A DNA stretch of 63,139 nucleotides, from NCBI GenBank assembly GCA_910577035.1, contig CAJTKW010000023.1:1-63139 (forward strand), given 5' to 3'. The notes below the pieces were generated by a model. That model searched no databases. It saw only the letters and a program-made list of their open reading frames with translations, and had not been told where the DNA came from. A program made the translations under genes and the position numbers. Of the stretch, positions 1 through 9,714 are shown piece by piece; positions within the stretch are counted from its first letter, which is position 1, and every line of letters begins with the position of its first letter. This DNA is from an uncultured Acetatifactor sp. (lineage in GTDB: Bacteria > Bacillota > Clostridia > Lachnospirales > Lachnospiraceae).

Positions 1-315
1 CTGGCTTCTCACGGCATGAAGATCAGGGAGCGGAATTATCGAAACCGGCAGGGGGAGATAGACATTATCGGATGCCATGAAGGGTATCTGGTGTTTGTGG
101 AGGTGAAATACCGCAGCGGCAGGGAAAAGGGCAGTGCCCTGGAGGCAGTGACAACAGGGAAGCAGCGGCAGGTCTGCAGGGTTGCGGATTATTACCGATA
201 TACCCATGGCCTGGGCGAGGGTACTGCAGTACGCTATGATGTGGTGGCTGTCCAGGGGGAGCGAATAGAGTGGCTGAAAAATGCTTTTCCCCACATTTAT
301 ACAAGAAATCGTTAA
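1..315 (+). CDS. YraN/UPF0102 family putative endonuclease, 5'-truncated by the window edge
   Basis: This is the C-terminal part of a YraN-type protein. The reading frame is open to base 1, and the five codons before the first internal ATG at 16 (L-A-S-H-G) fit the usual family sequence just upstream, so the real start lies outside the window. The visible part carries the PD-(D/E)xK-like core: GEIDIIG, then VFVEVKYR with its acid-x-K, then the basic helix with KQRQV. The family is small (about 115-130 residues) and is predicted to have a restriction-endonuclease fold. Its cellular role is still poorly defined. It is followed at 52 bp by pgeF. The call is firm at family level only. Confidence 0.85.
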   Translation: MASHGMKIRERNYRNRQGEIDIIGCHEGYLVFVEVKYRSGREKGSALEAVTTGKQRQVCRVADYYRYTHGLGEGTAVRYDVVAVQGERIEWLKNAFPHIYTRNR

Positions 316-366
316 AAGGAGCAGGAGATGTTTTCAATATAGAGGACAGAGCGGGAAGAGGGACCG

Positions 367-1182
367 GTGCTGACACAGAGGGAAGTGAAGACGGAAGACG
401 GCGGTGTACTGGAATATTTAACATTTCCCCCGCTGGAGGAAACAGGAATGATCCGGCATCTGCTTTCCACCCGTCTGGGAGGGGTCAGTGAGGGTGATTT
501 TTCCACCATGAATTTCAGCATCACCAGGGGAGACCGGCCGGATCATGTAGCGGAAAACTACAGGCGGATCGGGGCGGTGCTGGGATGCAGGCCGGAGGAT
601 ATGGTGAGCACCCATCAGACTCATACCACGAATATCCGGCGGGTGACGGAGGCGGACCGGGGAAAGGGAATTACCTGTCCCCGGGATTATGAAAATATAG
701 ACGGCCTGATTACGAATGTACCGGGAATTGTGCTGGCAGCTTTTTCCGCAGACTGTGTGCCTCTGTTTTTCGTGGATCCGGTGCATCGGGCAGTGGGCCT
801 GGCCCATTCCGGCTGGCGGGGAACGGCGGCGGAAATGGGAAGCTGTATGGTGCAGGCTCTTGAGGAGGCCTACGGAACGAAGCCTGCGGATCTCATAGCC
901 GCCATAGGCCCCTCCATCTGCGGGGACTGCTATGAGGTGGACGGAGATGTGGCAGGGAAATTCCGGGGATTTCCGGAGGCTGTAAGACCCGGCAGGAAGC
1001 AGGAAAAGTACCTGTTGGATCTTTGGGAGGCCAACAGGCAGATTCTGGCGGCGGCGGGAGTGAAACGCGGCAATATTGCAGTGACGGATATTTGTACCTG
1101 CTGTAATCGCGAGTATCTGTTCTCCCATCGGGCAAGCGGGGGACGGAGGGGGATCCTGGGCGCCTTTCTGGGGATAAGATAG
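367..1182 (+). CDS. pgeF: Peptidoglycan editing factor PgeF / laccase-domain (YfiH, DUF152) protein
   Basis: A 271-residue protein of the YfiH/DUF152 family, starting at a GTG behind a GGGAAGAGGGA Shine-Dalgarno stretch. Family hallmarks are visible: STHQTHTTNI, then AFSADCVPLFF, then GLAHSGWRGT and AAIGPSICGDCYEV, which together supply the His/Cys ligands of the metal site. Family members have been described as multicopper-oxidase-like, as purine nucleoside phosphorylase/adenosine deaminase-like (LACC1), and in E. coli as removing wrongly incorporated residues from the peptidoglycan stem peptide. The length is normal. It sits between the YraN gene and a two-component regulator, on the same strand. 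The substrate in this organism cannot be told from sequence. Confidence 0.9.
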   Translation: MLTQREVKTEDGGVLEYLTFPPLEETGMIRHLLSTRLGGVSEGDFSTMNFSITRGDRPDHVAENYRRIGAVLGCRPEDMVSTHQTHTTNIRRVTEADRGKGITCPRDYENIDGLITNVPGIVLAAFSADCVPLFFVDPVHRAVGLAHSGWRGTAAEMGSCMVQALEEAYGTKPADLIAAIGPSICGDCYEVDGDVAGKFRGFPEAVRPGRKQEKYLLDLWEANRQILAAAGVKRGNIAVTDICTCCNREYLFSHRASGGRRGILGAFLGIR

Positions 1183-1262
1183 CGGCGTGGAAGATGCAGG
1201 CACAGATGACAGATGCCAACGATGGGCTTATAGCCTGCCGTGCGGCGGATTGAGAGGACATT

Positions 1263-1955
1263 ATGGCAAATATACTTGTATGTGATGACGATAAGGAGAT
1301 TGTGGATGCGATTGAGATTTATCTGAGCCAGGACGGCTACCGCATTCTCAAGGCATATGACGGCGAGCAGGCCATTGAAATCTTAAAAAAGGAGGACGTA
1401 CATCTCCTGATTATGGATGTGATGATGCCAAAGCTGGACGGAATCAGGGCGACGTTAAAGATTCGGGAGCACAGCAGTATTCCGATTATAATGCTTTCCG
1501 CCAAATCCGAGGACACGGACAAGATTCTGGGCCTGAATATCGGGGCGGACGATTATATCACGAAACCCTTTAACCCCCTGGAGCTGGCGGCAAGGGTGAA
1601 GTCCAATCTGCGCCGGTATACCTCCCTGGGAAGCTTAAGCGCCGACAATAAGGCGGTGTACCAGGTGGGGGGACTGGCAATCAACGATGAGACCAAGCAG
1701 GTAACGGTGGACGGCGAACCGGTGAAGCTGACGCCCATTGAGTATAATATATTGTTCCTGCTGGTGAAGAATCAGGGCAGGGTTTTCTCCATTGACCAGA
1801 TTTACGAGAGCATTTGGAATGAGGACGCCATCGGCGCCGACAATACAGTGGCCGTACATATTCGGCATATCCGTGAAAAGATTGAGATAAACCCCAGGGA
1901 GCCCAGGTATTTAAAGGTGGTGTGGGGCGTGGGGTATAAAGTAGACAAGCAGTAA
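1263..1955 (+). CDS. OmpR/PhoB-family response regulator
   Basis: A 230-residue DNA-binding response regulator. The receiver domain (about 1-120) has the acidic pocket (CDDD at 7-10), the phospho-acceptor Asp52 in LLIMDVMMP, and the K of YITKPF. The C-terminal winged helix (about 130-228) ends with the usual VVWGVGYKVD. The stop is 18 bp before the start of the sensor kinase, so the two are cotranscribed and presumably a cognate pair. No operator could be identified. The stimulus is unknown. Confidence 0.95.
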   Translation: MANILVCDDDKEIVDAIEIYLSQDGYRILKAYDGEQAIEILKKEDVHLLIMDVMMPKLDGIRATLKIREHSSIPIIMLSAKSEDTDKILGLNIGADDYITKPFNPLELAARVKSNLRRYTSLGSLSADNKAVYQVGGLAINDETKQVTVDGEPVKLTPIEYNILFLLVKNQGRVFSIDQIYESIWNEDAIGADNTVAVHIRHIREKIEINPREPRYLKVVWGVGYKVDKQ

Positions 1956-1973
1956 TGCTGGAAATGGAGGCCT

Positions 1974-4709
1974 ATGAAGAAGCCTGGAATAAAAAGGATA
2001 TTGATCGGACTGGCGCAGCATCTGGTGGCAGCGGGAATTCTGCTGGCCGTGGCGGGAATCATGTTAAACTCCTATATTGAGATGGATGCCATTGACGGCA
2101 AGAAGATATACAGGATCTTTCCCGTCAATAACCGGCAGGAATTCGAGGAGTCAGAGGTATATCATGATCTCTTTCGAAATGCGATTCAGGATATTACCCA
2201 GCTGGTGGCAATCAAAGACGTATTTGAGACAAACGGCATGTTCGATCCGCTGAAGAAGATCGATGTTACAGAATATGCCGGTAAGATCGGGGCAGACAAG
2301 GGCGGCTCTGTTTCTGCCGTCTATGATCTGGATGACCTGATAAGATGGGGAAAGCACGGAGTCAGCTATACGAACCATACCATGAGTATATCGAACTTCG
2401 TCAATAATTTTGGCTATATTATTTATCCGGAGAATTACTCCCTGGATGAATACGAACAGCTTTGCTTTGACGGTTTTTACAGAAGGGGAGAGGACACGCC
2501 GGAGACCGGTATGGTGCCGTCAGGCGAAGACGGGCTTCCGGTGGAGGGAGGAATGCCTGCGTATTATGGCAAGAGCGAGGAAGAGCTTGCGGTGATTAAG
2601 GAGGAAATACGGGTATCCAAATACACCAGGGACCAGCTGGAGGACCTTGCCTTTGCCTATATTATGGCGCAGAATCCGGAAGGGATAGAGATGTCCCGGG
2701 AGGATGGCGTGATCCGGGTGACGGTGCCGATTTTAAACAGCCGCTACGCCACGGTGGAGGGAGAGAAGCAGTTAATCCGGCTGGCGGACAACTGGGTGGA
2801 TTACCTCAGGCTGCAAAGTAATTTAGTGGTGACCATTGAATCGCTGGCGCAGCATTATTCTAAGTATCAGGTCTGCAACAGCGCCTATGAGGCGGGCAAG
2901 AGCAATGTCAAGTATGCGGTACGCATGATGACGGACGACGGCATACGTACTTATGCTAACGTGCCGGATCTGGGGGACGCCTCCGATGAGGAAGTGACGG
3001 AGCTTTTTTCCGAGTACAGAAGATATTTGATCTATTATCCGGACAGTCTGGTCTTCATGGGAAATACGGTCATGAGCGAGGAGGAGATCTATAAATATAT
3101 CAGCGCCTATGATTATGCCTATCCGGACACCACCCACATATGGCTGGGCATTGATACGGACTATACGGCCCGGGATGCCTTTTATAACGCCAATGCCGTG
3201 TATGAAAGGATCGTGTCCAATATGGGGCGGTATATTGCGCTCTTTATTATTCTGTTGATACTGTGGCTGGGCATGGGAATCTATCTCTCTGTCACGGCGG
3301 GAGTGACGGTACAGGAAGACGGGGAGAAGGTCTGCCGCCTGAGGCGCTTTGACCATATATGGACGGAAGCGCTGATTCTGCTGACGGTACTCTTTGTTCT
3401 CGGCGGTCGTTTTGGCTTCCAACAGATAACCGACATTGCGGAGAATACGGCGGTGACAACGGAGCAGACGGAGGAATCAGGGCTGGAATTTTCCAGGCTT
3501 TATCAATATGGGGTATTTGCTGCCTACGGAATTTATCTGAGCGTTGCGGCAGGCATTGTGTGGTACAGCTTTGTGCGGAGGACCAGGGTCCGCAGCCTGT
3601 GGCGGGACAGTCTGCTGCGCCATATCGGCAGAGGAAGCGGAAAGGTATTGAGATTTATTGTCGGTCACAGGAATTCCGTCATCAGCATCCTGCTGCCCTA
3701 TAATTTGTTTTTGTTTATTAACCTGGTAGCGGTAGTAGGGGTATTCTGGCTGTGGAAGCAGGGAGTACCTTCCGCCATTCTGGTGATCTGTACCGTGGCC
3801 TTTGACGGCTTCGTGGGCGTGATGCTGTTCAGACGGGGGGCGGAGCAGAATGAAATCGTAGACGGCATTAACAGGATACGGAACGGTGAGGTGGATTATC
3901 AGCTGGATACTGCCGCCCTGCATGGCGCGAATAAAGAACTGGCGGACGCGGTAAATAATATCGGCGAAGGCATAGGGAAAGCGGTCAAAACAAGCATGCG
4001 GGATGAGCAGTTGAAAGCAGACCTGATTACCAATGTTTCCCATGACATTAAGACGCCCCTGACATCCATTATCAACTATGTGGATCTGTTGAAGCGCCTG
4101 GAGATCAGGGAAGAGCCGGCAAAGGGATATATTGATATTCTCGACAGCAAAGCCCAGAGGCTCAAGCAGCTTACCGATGACCTGGTGGAGGCTTCCAAGA
4201 TTTCTTCGGGAAATATTGAGCTGGACAGGGAAAAGGTAAATCTGACGGAGCTGCTTAACCAGGGGATCGGGGAATTCTCGGATAAGCTGGAAGAAAGCGG
4301 CCTGCAGGTGGTCTTCGAGGAGAGCGGCGGACCGGCTTATATCCTGGCGGACAGCAGGCGCATGTGGAGGGTGGTGGAAAATCTGCTCAATAATATCTGT
4401 AAATATGCGCTGGAGGGTACCAGGGTCTACTTTGACGTGGAAGTGAGTAACGGAAGGGTACGGGCCCTGGTGAAAAATATCTCCAGGCAGCAGATGAATA
4501 TCAAACCGGAAGAGCTGACGGAAAGATTTATCCGGGGAGATTTGGCCAGAAGCACAGAGGGAAGCGGGCTGGGACTGTCCATCGCCCAGAGCCTGACCAG
4601 GCTCCAGGGAGGAGAGTTCTCAATCTATCTGGACGGTGATTTGTTTAAGACGACGCTGAGTTTTCCCTGTTACAGCGGGCAACCCGGCAATAGCGGGCAG
4701 GAGGATTAA
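1974..4709 (+). CDS. Large membrane sensor histidine kinase
   Basis: A 911-residue kinase behind an AAATGGAGG ribosome site. One N-terminal membrane helix (about 13-32) is followed by an outside domain of about 380 residues, then four or more further membrane helices (about 418-440, 465-485, 515-540, 570-620). The kinase core has phospho-acceptor His690 in NVSHDIKTPLTS and a HATPase domain with ENLLNNICKYA and GSGLGLSIAQS. A sensor this large, with several membrane passes, is unusual for a partner of an OmpR regulator. The outer domain has no family I recognise. The last bases overlap the convergent prs gene by 4 bp, so the two transcripts run into each other with no terminator seen between them. 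Confidence 0.93.
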   Translation: MKKPGIKRILIGLAQHLVAAGILLAVAGIMLNSYIEMDAIDGKKIYRIFPVNNRQEFEESEVYHDLFRNAIQDITQLVAIKDVFETNGMFDPLKKIDVTEYAGKIGADKGGSVSAVYDLDDLIRWGKHGVSYTNHTMSISNFVNNFGYIIYPENYSLDEYEQLCFDGFYRRGEDTPETGMVPSGEDGLPVEGGMPAYYGKSEEELAVIKEEIRVSKYTRDQLEDLAFAYIMAQNPEGIEMSREDGVIRVTVPILNSRYATVEGEKQLIRLADNWVDYLRLQSNLVVTIESLAQHYSKYQVCNSAYEAGKSNVKYAVRMMTDDGIRTYANVPDLGDASDEEVTELFSEYRRYLIYYPDSLVFMGNTVMSEEEIYKYISAYDYAYPDTTHIWLGIDTDYTARDAFYNANAVYERIVSNMGRYIALFIILLILWLGMGIYLSVTAGVTVQEDGEKVCRLRRFDHIWTEALILLTVLFVLGGRFGFQQITDIAENTAVTTEQTEESGLEFSRLYQYGVFAAYGIYLSVAAGIVWYSFVRRTRVRSLWRDSLLRHIGRGSGKVLRFIVGHRNSVISILLPYNLFLFINLVAVVGVFWLWKQGVPSAILVICTVAFDGFVGVMLFRRGAEQNEIVDGINRIRNGEVDYQLDTAALHGANKELADAVNNIGEGIGKAVKTSMRDEQLKADLITNVSHDIKTPLTSIINYVDLLKRLEIREEPAKGYIDILDSKAQRLKQLTDDLVEASKISSGNIELDREKVNLTELLNQGIGEFSDKLEESGLQVVFEESGGPAYILADSRRMWRVVENLLNNICKYALEGTRVYFDVEVSNGRVRALVKNISRQQMNIKPEELTERFIRGDLARSTEGSGLGLSIAQSLTRLQGGEFSIYLDGDLFKTTLSFPCYSGQPGNSGQED

Positions 4710-5905
4710 TCCGGGTTGACGTCTACATCCCGGCGTTCATTGTAAGCTTCCAGAATGCTGTGCATTTTATCCGTTGTCTCCATGACATCGCTCATGGAGG
4801 CAGCGTGATTCATAAAGTCTATCAGAGAAGCGATAAACTTACTCATATCAGCCTCAATAAAATAGGGTCTGGTGTACAGCTCAGGGGGCAGATAAGTCAG
4901 GTCGGTGGTGACAAGCTTGTCAAAAAAGCCCTGTTCATACGCAGCATCAAACGCCTGCAGCCCATCGGTAAAGAGGCCGAAGGTACAGCAGATGAATACC
5001 CTTCTCGCGTTTCGCAGCTTTAATTGTCTGGCCGTGTCGATCATGCTGCCGCCGGAGGAAATCATATCGTCGATGATAATGACATCCTTGCCGTCCACGC
5101 TGTCTCCCAGAAATTCATGATCCACAATGGGGTTCTTGCCGCCGATAATGGTGGAATAATCCCTGCGCTTGTAGAACATTCCGGTATCCACGCCCAGAAC
5201 GGTGGCAAAGTAGATGGCGCGGTCCAAGGCACCCTCATCAGGGCTGATTACAACCAAATGCTCTTTATCTACGATCAGATCATCCTCTGAGGCCAGCAGT
5301 GCCTTAATAAACTGGTCATGAGGAATAAAATTGTCAAAGCCGTTTAACGGCGTTGCGTTTTGTACCGTGGGATCGTGGGCATCAAAGGTAATGAGGTTAT
5401 GGATTCCCATACTCCGCAGCTCCCTCAGCGCATATGCACAGTCCAGAGATTCCCTGCCGTTCCTTTTATGCTGCCTGCTCTCATAGAGAAAAGGCATAAT
5501 CACATTGATGCGGCGCGCCTTTCCGTTACAGGCGGAGATGACCCGTTTCAGATCCTGATAATGGTCGTCAGGAGACATATGATTGAGGTAGCCGTTCATG
5601 GAATAGGTGATGCTGTGATTACAGACGTCCACCAGCAGAAAGAGATCCTTGCCGCGGATGCTCTCGTCAAGAATCGCTTTGGCCTCTCCCGAGCCAAAAC
5701 GGGGCGTGGAAACATTGACAAGGTAATTATTTTCGATATAGCCGTGGAAGGCAGGATCGTTTTTCACCTTGTCATTGCGGATACTCTTTCGAAATTCCAC
5801 CAGATAATCATTGATCCTGCGTCCCATGCGCTCCGCGGAGGGCAGTGCGATCAGCTTTAAGGGAGCGACAGGCATTGCATTTTCAAGCTTTTGTAAGTTT
5901 GGCAT
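4706..5905 (-). CDS. prs: Ribose-phosphate pyrophosphokinase (PRPP synthetase)
   Basis: Makes phosphoribosyl pyrophosphate from ribose-5-phosphate and ATP, the shared precursor for purines, pyrimidines, NAD, His and Trp. The PRPP-binding loop is clear (VIIIDDMISSGGSM), as are the flexible-loop region KRRDYS and the divalent-metal region FDAHDP. At 399 residues it is some 80 longer than the classical bacterial enzyme of about 315. The extra length is mostly N-terminal and in a 70-residue C-terminal tail, a form I associate with Clostridia. The start is chosen from GAGGTG eight bases before ATG. It has a roughly 100-nt 5' leader containing twin-hairpin repeat copy A. Confidence 0.92.
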   Translation of the reverse strand: MPNLQKLENAMPVAPLKLIALPSAERMGRRINDYLVEFRKSIRNDKVKNDPAFHGYIENNYLVNVSTPRFGSGEAKAILDESIRGKDLFLLVDVCNHSITYSMNGYLNHMSPDDHYQDLKRVISACNGKARRINVIMPFLYESRQHKRNGRESLDCAYALRELRSMGIHNLITFDAHDPTVQNATPLNGFDNFIPHDQFIKALLASEDDLIVDKEHLVVISPDEGALDRAIYFATVLGVDTGMFYKRRDYSTIIGGKNPIVDHEFLGDSVDGKDVIIIDDMISSGGSMIDTARQLKLRNARRVFICCTFGLFTDGLQAFDAAYEQGFFDKLVTTDLTYLPPELYTRPYFIEADMSKFIASLIDFMNHAASMSDVMETTDKMHSILEAYNERRDVDVNPD

Positions 5906-5924
5906 TCGTTTTCACCTCATACTT

Positions 5925-5992
5925 CCAGACATGCCGCCAACGGCGGCAGTGCCGACTTCCCCGGCACAAACAAGCCATGAAACCAAAGCGCA
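5925..5992 (-). repeat. Twin-hairpin dispersed element, copy A (prs leader)
   Basis: Read on the minus strand: GCGCTTTGG, then TTGTTTGTGCCG, seven bases, CGGCACTGCCG, seven bases, CGGCATG. The core is at 5931-5967. It forms two adjacent hairpins with 5-6 bp GC stems and 7-base loops; the second can extend to TGCCGCC/GGCGGCA. It lies between the prs promoter and the prs start codon, so it should be transcribed. The same architecture recurs at 10755, 14480 and 36971. Confidence 0.85.
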
Positions 5993-6012
5993 AAGGTTCC
6001 GTTCATACTTAA

Positions 6013-6041
6013 TATATATCATTATGCCGGTGGCACGTCAA
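6013..6041 (-). promoter_or_regulatory. Promoter of prs
   Basis: On the minus strand TTGACG (6036-6041), a 17-base spacer, then TATATA (6013-6018). Transcription would start near 6006, giving a leader of about 100 nt that contains repeat copy A. Confidence 0.7.
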
Positions 6042-6134
6042 GAAATTTTCTGCAAAAAAGTGGTGTTGCAGGAGGAAAAATATGTTACTATGGAATGGCA
6101 GCCGGACAGGCAATATCAGGGGAGAGTCATATAA

Positions 6135-7484
6135 ATGGAAGGAAAAAGGCAGCATATTATTAAAAGGATAGTTCCCGGCAGCATCGCGGAGGAGCTGGAG
6201 ATAGGGGCGGGAGACAGGATTCTGTCCATAAACGATAAGGAGATAGAGGATATTTTTGATTACCAGTACCTGACACAGGACAGCTATATAGAAGTGCTGG
6301 TGGAGAAGCCGGACGGCGAGCAGTGGCTTCTGGAGGTGGACAAGGATTCCGGTGAAGACCTGGGGATAGAGTTTGAAAACGGCCTGATGGATGAGTACCG
6401 CCATTGCCATAATAACTGTGTGTTCTGCTTTATCGATCAGATGCCGCCGGGCATGCGGGATAATCTGTATTTTAAGGATGATGATTCCAGGCTTTCTTTT
6501 CTGCAGGGCAATTACGTGACCCTGACTAATATGTCCGACCATGATGTGGAAAGAATCTGCAAATACCGTCTGTCTCCTATCAATATATCCTTTCAGGCCA
6601 TGAATCCGGAGCTGCGGTGCAAAATGCTGAACAATCGTTTTGCGGGAGAAGCGCTGAAAAAGGTGGATGTCCTGTTCCGGGAGGGGATTCACATGAACGG
6701 GCAGATTGTCCTCTGCAAGGGATTGAATGACGGCAGGGAGCTGCAGTACAGCATAGAGCAGCTGATGAAATACATTCCGGTGCTTGAAAGCCTGTCCGTG
6801 GTGCCGGTGGGCCTGACGAAATACCGGGACGGCCTGTATCCGCTGGAGCCCTTTACCGGGGAGGACGCCGCCGGAGTCATTGACATGATCGAAACATATC
6901 AGAGGGAATGCTTTGAAAAGCACGGCATACATTTTGTCCATGCCAGTGACGAGTGGTATATCCTGGCGGGAAGAGAGGTGCCGGAGGAGACACGTTATGA
7001 CGGGTATCTGCAGCTGGAGAACGGCGTTGGCATGCTGCGGCTGCTTCTGAATGAATTTGAGGAAGCCATGGAGCGAAGGCGAATGCAGGACGGCTTCCCC
7101 TGTAATTCTTATTCCGGGGAGCTGGCCGCTGCCACGGGAATGCTTGCTTATCCCTATATCCGGCGCATGGCGGAGAAAATGGAAGAAAATTATCCTCATA
7201 TCAGGCTGCACGTGTATCCCATCCGAAATTGCTTCTTCGGAGAGAAGGTCACGGTTACCGGGCTGATTACCGGACAAGACCTGAAAGAGCAGCTGGGCGG
7301 GAAAGTGCTGGGAACGACGCTGCTTCTGCCGGAAAATATGGTACGGGTAGACAAGGGGATCTTTTTGGATGATATTACCGTAAAGGAGCTGGAAAAGGCT
7401 TTACAAGTTCCCATAGATATTGTAAAATCAAGCGGATGCGACTTTGTGGAGGCCGTGCTGGCCCATACGGCGGGAAGGGAATGA
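6135..7484 (+). CDS. DUF512 radical-SAM protein with N-terminal PDZ-like domain
   Basis: A 449-residue protein. Residues about 5-75 form a PDZ-like segment (IVPGSIAEELEIGAGD). A radical-SAM segment follows with the CX3CX2C cluster in CHNNCVFCF, then the DUF512 C-terminal domain. The family (once described as an FeS oxidoreductase specific to Cyanobacteria, but common in Clostridia) has no proven reaction. In clostridial genomes it commonly sits next to der, plsY and gpsA, exactly as here, which suggests a link to ribosome assembly or lipid supply but does not prove one. It starts at ATG 6135 behind GGGGAGAG. Confidence 0.92.
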   Translation: MEGKRQHIIKRIVPGSIAEELEIGAGDRILSINDKEIEDIFDYQYLTQDSYIEVLVEKPDGEQWLLEVDKDSGEDLGIEFENGLMDEYRHCHNNCVFCFIDQMPPGMRDNLYFKDDDSRLSFLQGNYVTLTNMSDHDVERICKYRLSPINISFQAMNPELRCKMLNNRFAGEALKKVDVLFREGIHMNGQIVLCKGLNDGRELQYSIEQLMKYIPVLESLSVVPVGLTKYRDGLYPLEPFTGEDAAGVIDMIETYQRECFEKHGIHFVHASDEWYILAGREVPEETRYDGYLQLENGVGMLRLLLNEFEEAMERRRMQDGFPCNSYSGELAAATGMLAYPYIRRMAEKMEENYPHIRLHVYPIRNCFFGEKVTVTGLITGQDLKEQLGGKVLGTTLLLPENMVRVDKGIFLDDITVKELEKALQVPIDIVKSSGCDFVEAVLAHTAGRE

Positions 7485-7571
7485 TGATTTTCCGGGCCGG
7501 CAGAGTACGGGCAGACCTGGAGGTTCGGGAACGGGAACAGGGCGCAGGAATACAGGAAAGAGAGGAAGAAA

Positions 7572-8912
7572 ATGGGGAAAAAGGCGGTGAAGCCCATTGT
7601 TGCAGTGGTGGGACGACCCAATGTAGGAAAGTCCACGTTGTTTAACGCACTGGCAGGGGAGAGAATATCCATTGTGAAGGACACTCCCGGTATTACCAGG
7701 GATCGCATCTATGCGGATGTCACCTGGCTGGACCGGGTATTTACCCTCATAGACACGGGAGGCATTGAGCCGGACAGCAGGGATGTGATCCTGTCCCAGA
7801 TGCGGGAGCAGGCACAGATCGCCATAGATACGGCGGATGTGATCCTCTTTCTGGTGGATGTGAAGCAGGGGCTGGTGGATGCGGATTCCAAGGTGGCGGA
7901 TATGCTGCGCCGCTCACGGAAGCCGGTGCTGCTGGTGGTAAACAAGGTGGACAGCCAGGATAAATATATGGCTGACGTGTATGAATTCTATAACCTGGGT
8001 ATCGGTGATCCCCATCCCATTTCTGCGGCAAATAAGCTGGGGCTGGGAGATCTTCTGGACGAGGTGCTTGCACTGTTCCCTGAAGGGGAAGAGAGTGTGG
8101 AAGAGGATGACAGGCCCAGGATTGCCATTGTGGGGAAGCCCAATGTGGGGAAATCCTCCCTGATAAATAAACTGCTGGGCGAGGAACGCCTGATTGTATC
8201 CGATATTGCGGGCACTACCCGGGATGCGGTGAATACGGAGCTCGTCCACAACGGCAAGGAATACGTGTTTATCGACACGGCCGGCCTTCGCCGGAAGAAC
8301 AAGGTGAAGGAGGAGCTGGAGCATTATATGATCGTGCGCACGGTGAGCGCCGTGGAGCGGGCGGATATAGTGGTGCTGGTGATTGATGCCGTGGAGGGGG
8401 TCACGGAACAGGATGCGAAAATTGCCGGGATTGCCCACGACAGGGGCAAGGCGGTGATTATTGCGGTAAATAAGTGGGATGCGCTGGAAAAGGATGACAA
8501 GACCATTTACCGCATGACGGAAAGGGTACGGGACACCCTGTCCTATATGCCTTATGCGGAGATCCTGTTCGTGTCGGCAAAGACGGGACAAAGGCTGAAT
8601 AAATTATTTGAACTCATTGATATGGTAAGCGAAAACCATGCCATGCGTGTGGCTACGGGAGTGTTGAACGAGATCATGTCGGAGGCAGTGGCCCTGCACC
8701 AGCCCCCTACGGACAAAGGGAAGCGGCTCAGGCTTTATTACATTACCCAGGTTGCCGTAAAGCCGCCTACCTTTGTAATCTTTGTCAACAGCAGGGAGCT
8801 GATGCACTATTCCTATACCAGATATATTGAGAACCAGATTCGTGAGACCTTTGGCTTCAGGGGGACACCTCTTCGGTTTATCATCAGAGAACGAAACGAA
8901 AAGGAGCAATGA
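7572..8912 (+). CDS. der: Ribosome-assembly GTPase Der (EngA)
   Basis: A tandem-GTPase protein of 446 residues, normal for the family. The first G domain starts with GRPNVGKSTLF (about residue 11), has DTPGITRD and NKVD. The second starts with GKPNVGKSS (about residue 180), has DIAGTTRD and NKWD. The C-terminal KH-like domain (about 355-440) ends in GFRGTPLRFIIRER. Der is essential for maturation of the 50S ribosomal subunit. The ribosome site is GAGAGGAAG. The stop overlaps the start of plsY by 4 bp, indicating coupled translation. Confidence 0.97.
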   Translation: MGKKAVKPIVAVVGRPNVGKSTLFNALAGERISIVKDTPGITRDRIYADVTWLDRVFTLIDTGGIEPDSRDVILSQMREQAQIAIDTADVILFLVDVKQGLVDADSKVADMLRRSRKPVLLVVNKVDSQDKYMADVYEFYNLGIGDPHPISAANKLGLGDLLDEVLALFPEGEESVEEDDRPRIAIVGKPNVGKSSLINKLLGEERLIVSDIAGTTRDAVNTELVHNGKEYVFIDTAGLRRKNKVKEELEHYMIVRTVSAVERADIVVLVIDAVEGVTEQDAKIAGIAHDRGKAVIIAVNKWDALEKDDKTIYRMTERVRDTLSYMPYAEILFVSAKTGQRLNKLFELIDMVSENHAMRVATGVLNEIMSEAVALHQPPTDKGKRLRLYYITQVAVKPPTFVIFVNSRELMHYSYTRYIENQIRETFGFRGTPLRFIIRERNEKEQ

Positions 8913-9622
8913 AAGCAATGGTAAGGATTGTATGTTTAGCCATCGGATATTTGTTCGGACTGTTTCAAACCGCATATTTTTACGGCAGGGCCCATGGGAT
9001 TGACATCAGAGAGCATGGTAGCGGCAATGCGGGAACTACCAATACCCTGAGGGTGCTGGGGACCAAGGCGGGACTGATTGTTTTTGCAGGAGACTGCATA
9101 AAGTGCATGGCCGCGGTATGGCTGGTACGCCTGATTTTCGGTAATACCTATCATAGCATTATTTATCTGCTGTGCCTGTACACCGGTGCAGGGGCCATTC
9201 TGGGGCATAACTATCCGTTTTATCTGAAATTCAAGGGGGGGAAGGGAATTGCCGCCACGGCCGGCATGGTACTTTCCTTTCATCCCTGGTTCATTCTGAC
9301 CGGGGTGCTGCTGTTCTTTGTACCGTTTTTTACCCTGCATTACGTGTCTCTGGGATCTCTGCTGGTCTATGCGGGACTGATGATTCAGCTTGTGGCATTT
9401 GGACAGAATGGCTTTTTCAGTGAGATGACCCAGGGACAGCTGATTGAGATGTACATCGTGTTCGGCTGTCTGCTTGTGATGGCGTACTGGAAGCACCGGG
9501 AAAATATCAAGAGGCTGCTTCAGGGCAAAGAGCGGAAGACTTATCTGACAAAAAAGAATAAGGTGGAATCGGAAGAAACAGGGCAGGCGGCAGCTGCCAC
9601 AGATGAGGGAAAGGTAAATTAA
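8909..9622 (+). CDS. plsY: Glycerol-3-phosphate acyltransferase PlsY
   Basis: An integral membrane enzyme that moves the acyl group of acyl-phosphate onto sn-glycerol-3-phosphate, the first committed step of phospholipid synthesis. The PlsY signatures are present: GSGNAGTTNTLR, GHNYPFYLKFKGGKG, and the loop before the last helix with MAYWKHRENI. The 237 residues include a polar tail of about 35 after the last helix, slightly longer than usual. A second ATG at 8918 is an alternative start, but the overlapping ATG at 8909 fits a der-coupled start. It feeds on the product of gpsA next door. Confidence 0.95.
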   Translation: MKAMVRIVCLAIGYLFGLFQTAYFYGRAHGIDIREHGSGNAGTTNTLRVLGTKAGLIVFAGDCIKCMAAVWLVRLIFGNTYHSIIYLLCLYTGAGAILGHNYPFYLKFKGGKGIAATAGMVLSFHPWFILTGVLLFFVPFFTLHYVSLGSLLVYAGLMIQLVAFGQNGFFSEMTQGQLIEMYIVFGCLLVMAYWKHRENIKRLLQGKERKTYLTKKNKVESEETGQAAAATDEGKVN

Positions 9623-9714
9623 CCGGCTGCAGGAGGAAAGCGCGGTATCCGATGAAAGACAGGCGGTGTGGGCAGGTATCGTGTTTCAGGTGCTTTTAAG
9701 CAAGGAGGTTACAT

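Noticed and set aside
6009..7277. A 422-residue open frame on the minus strand opposite the DUF512 gene.
   Set aside because: It is an antisense shadow: rich in His, Gln, Leu and Arg without domains, while the plus strand encodes a clear radical-SAM protein.
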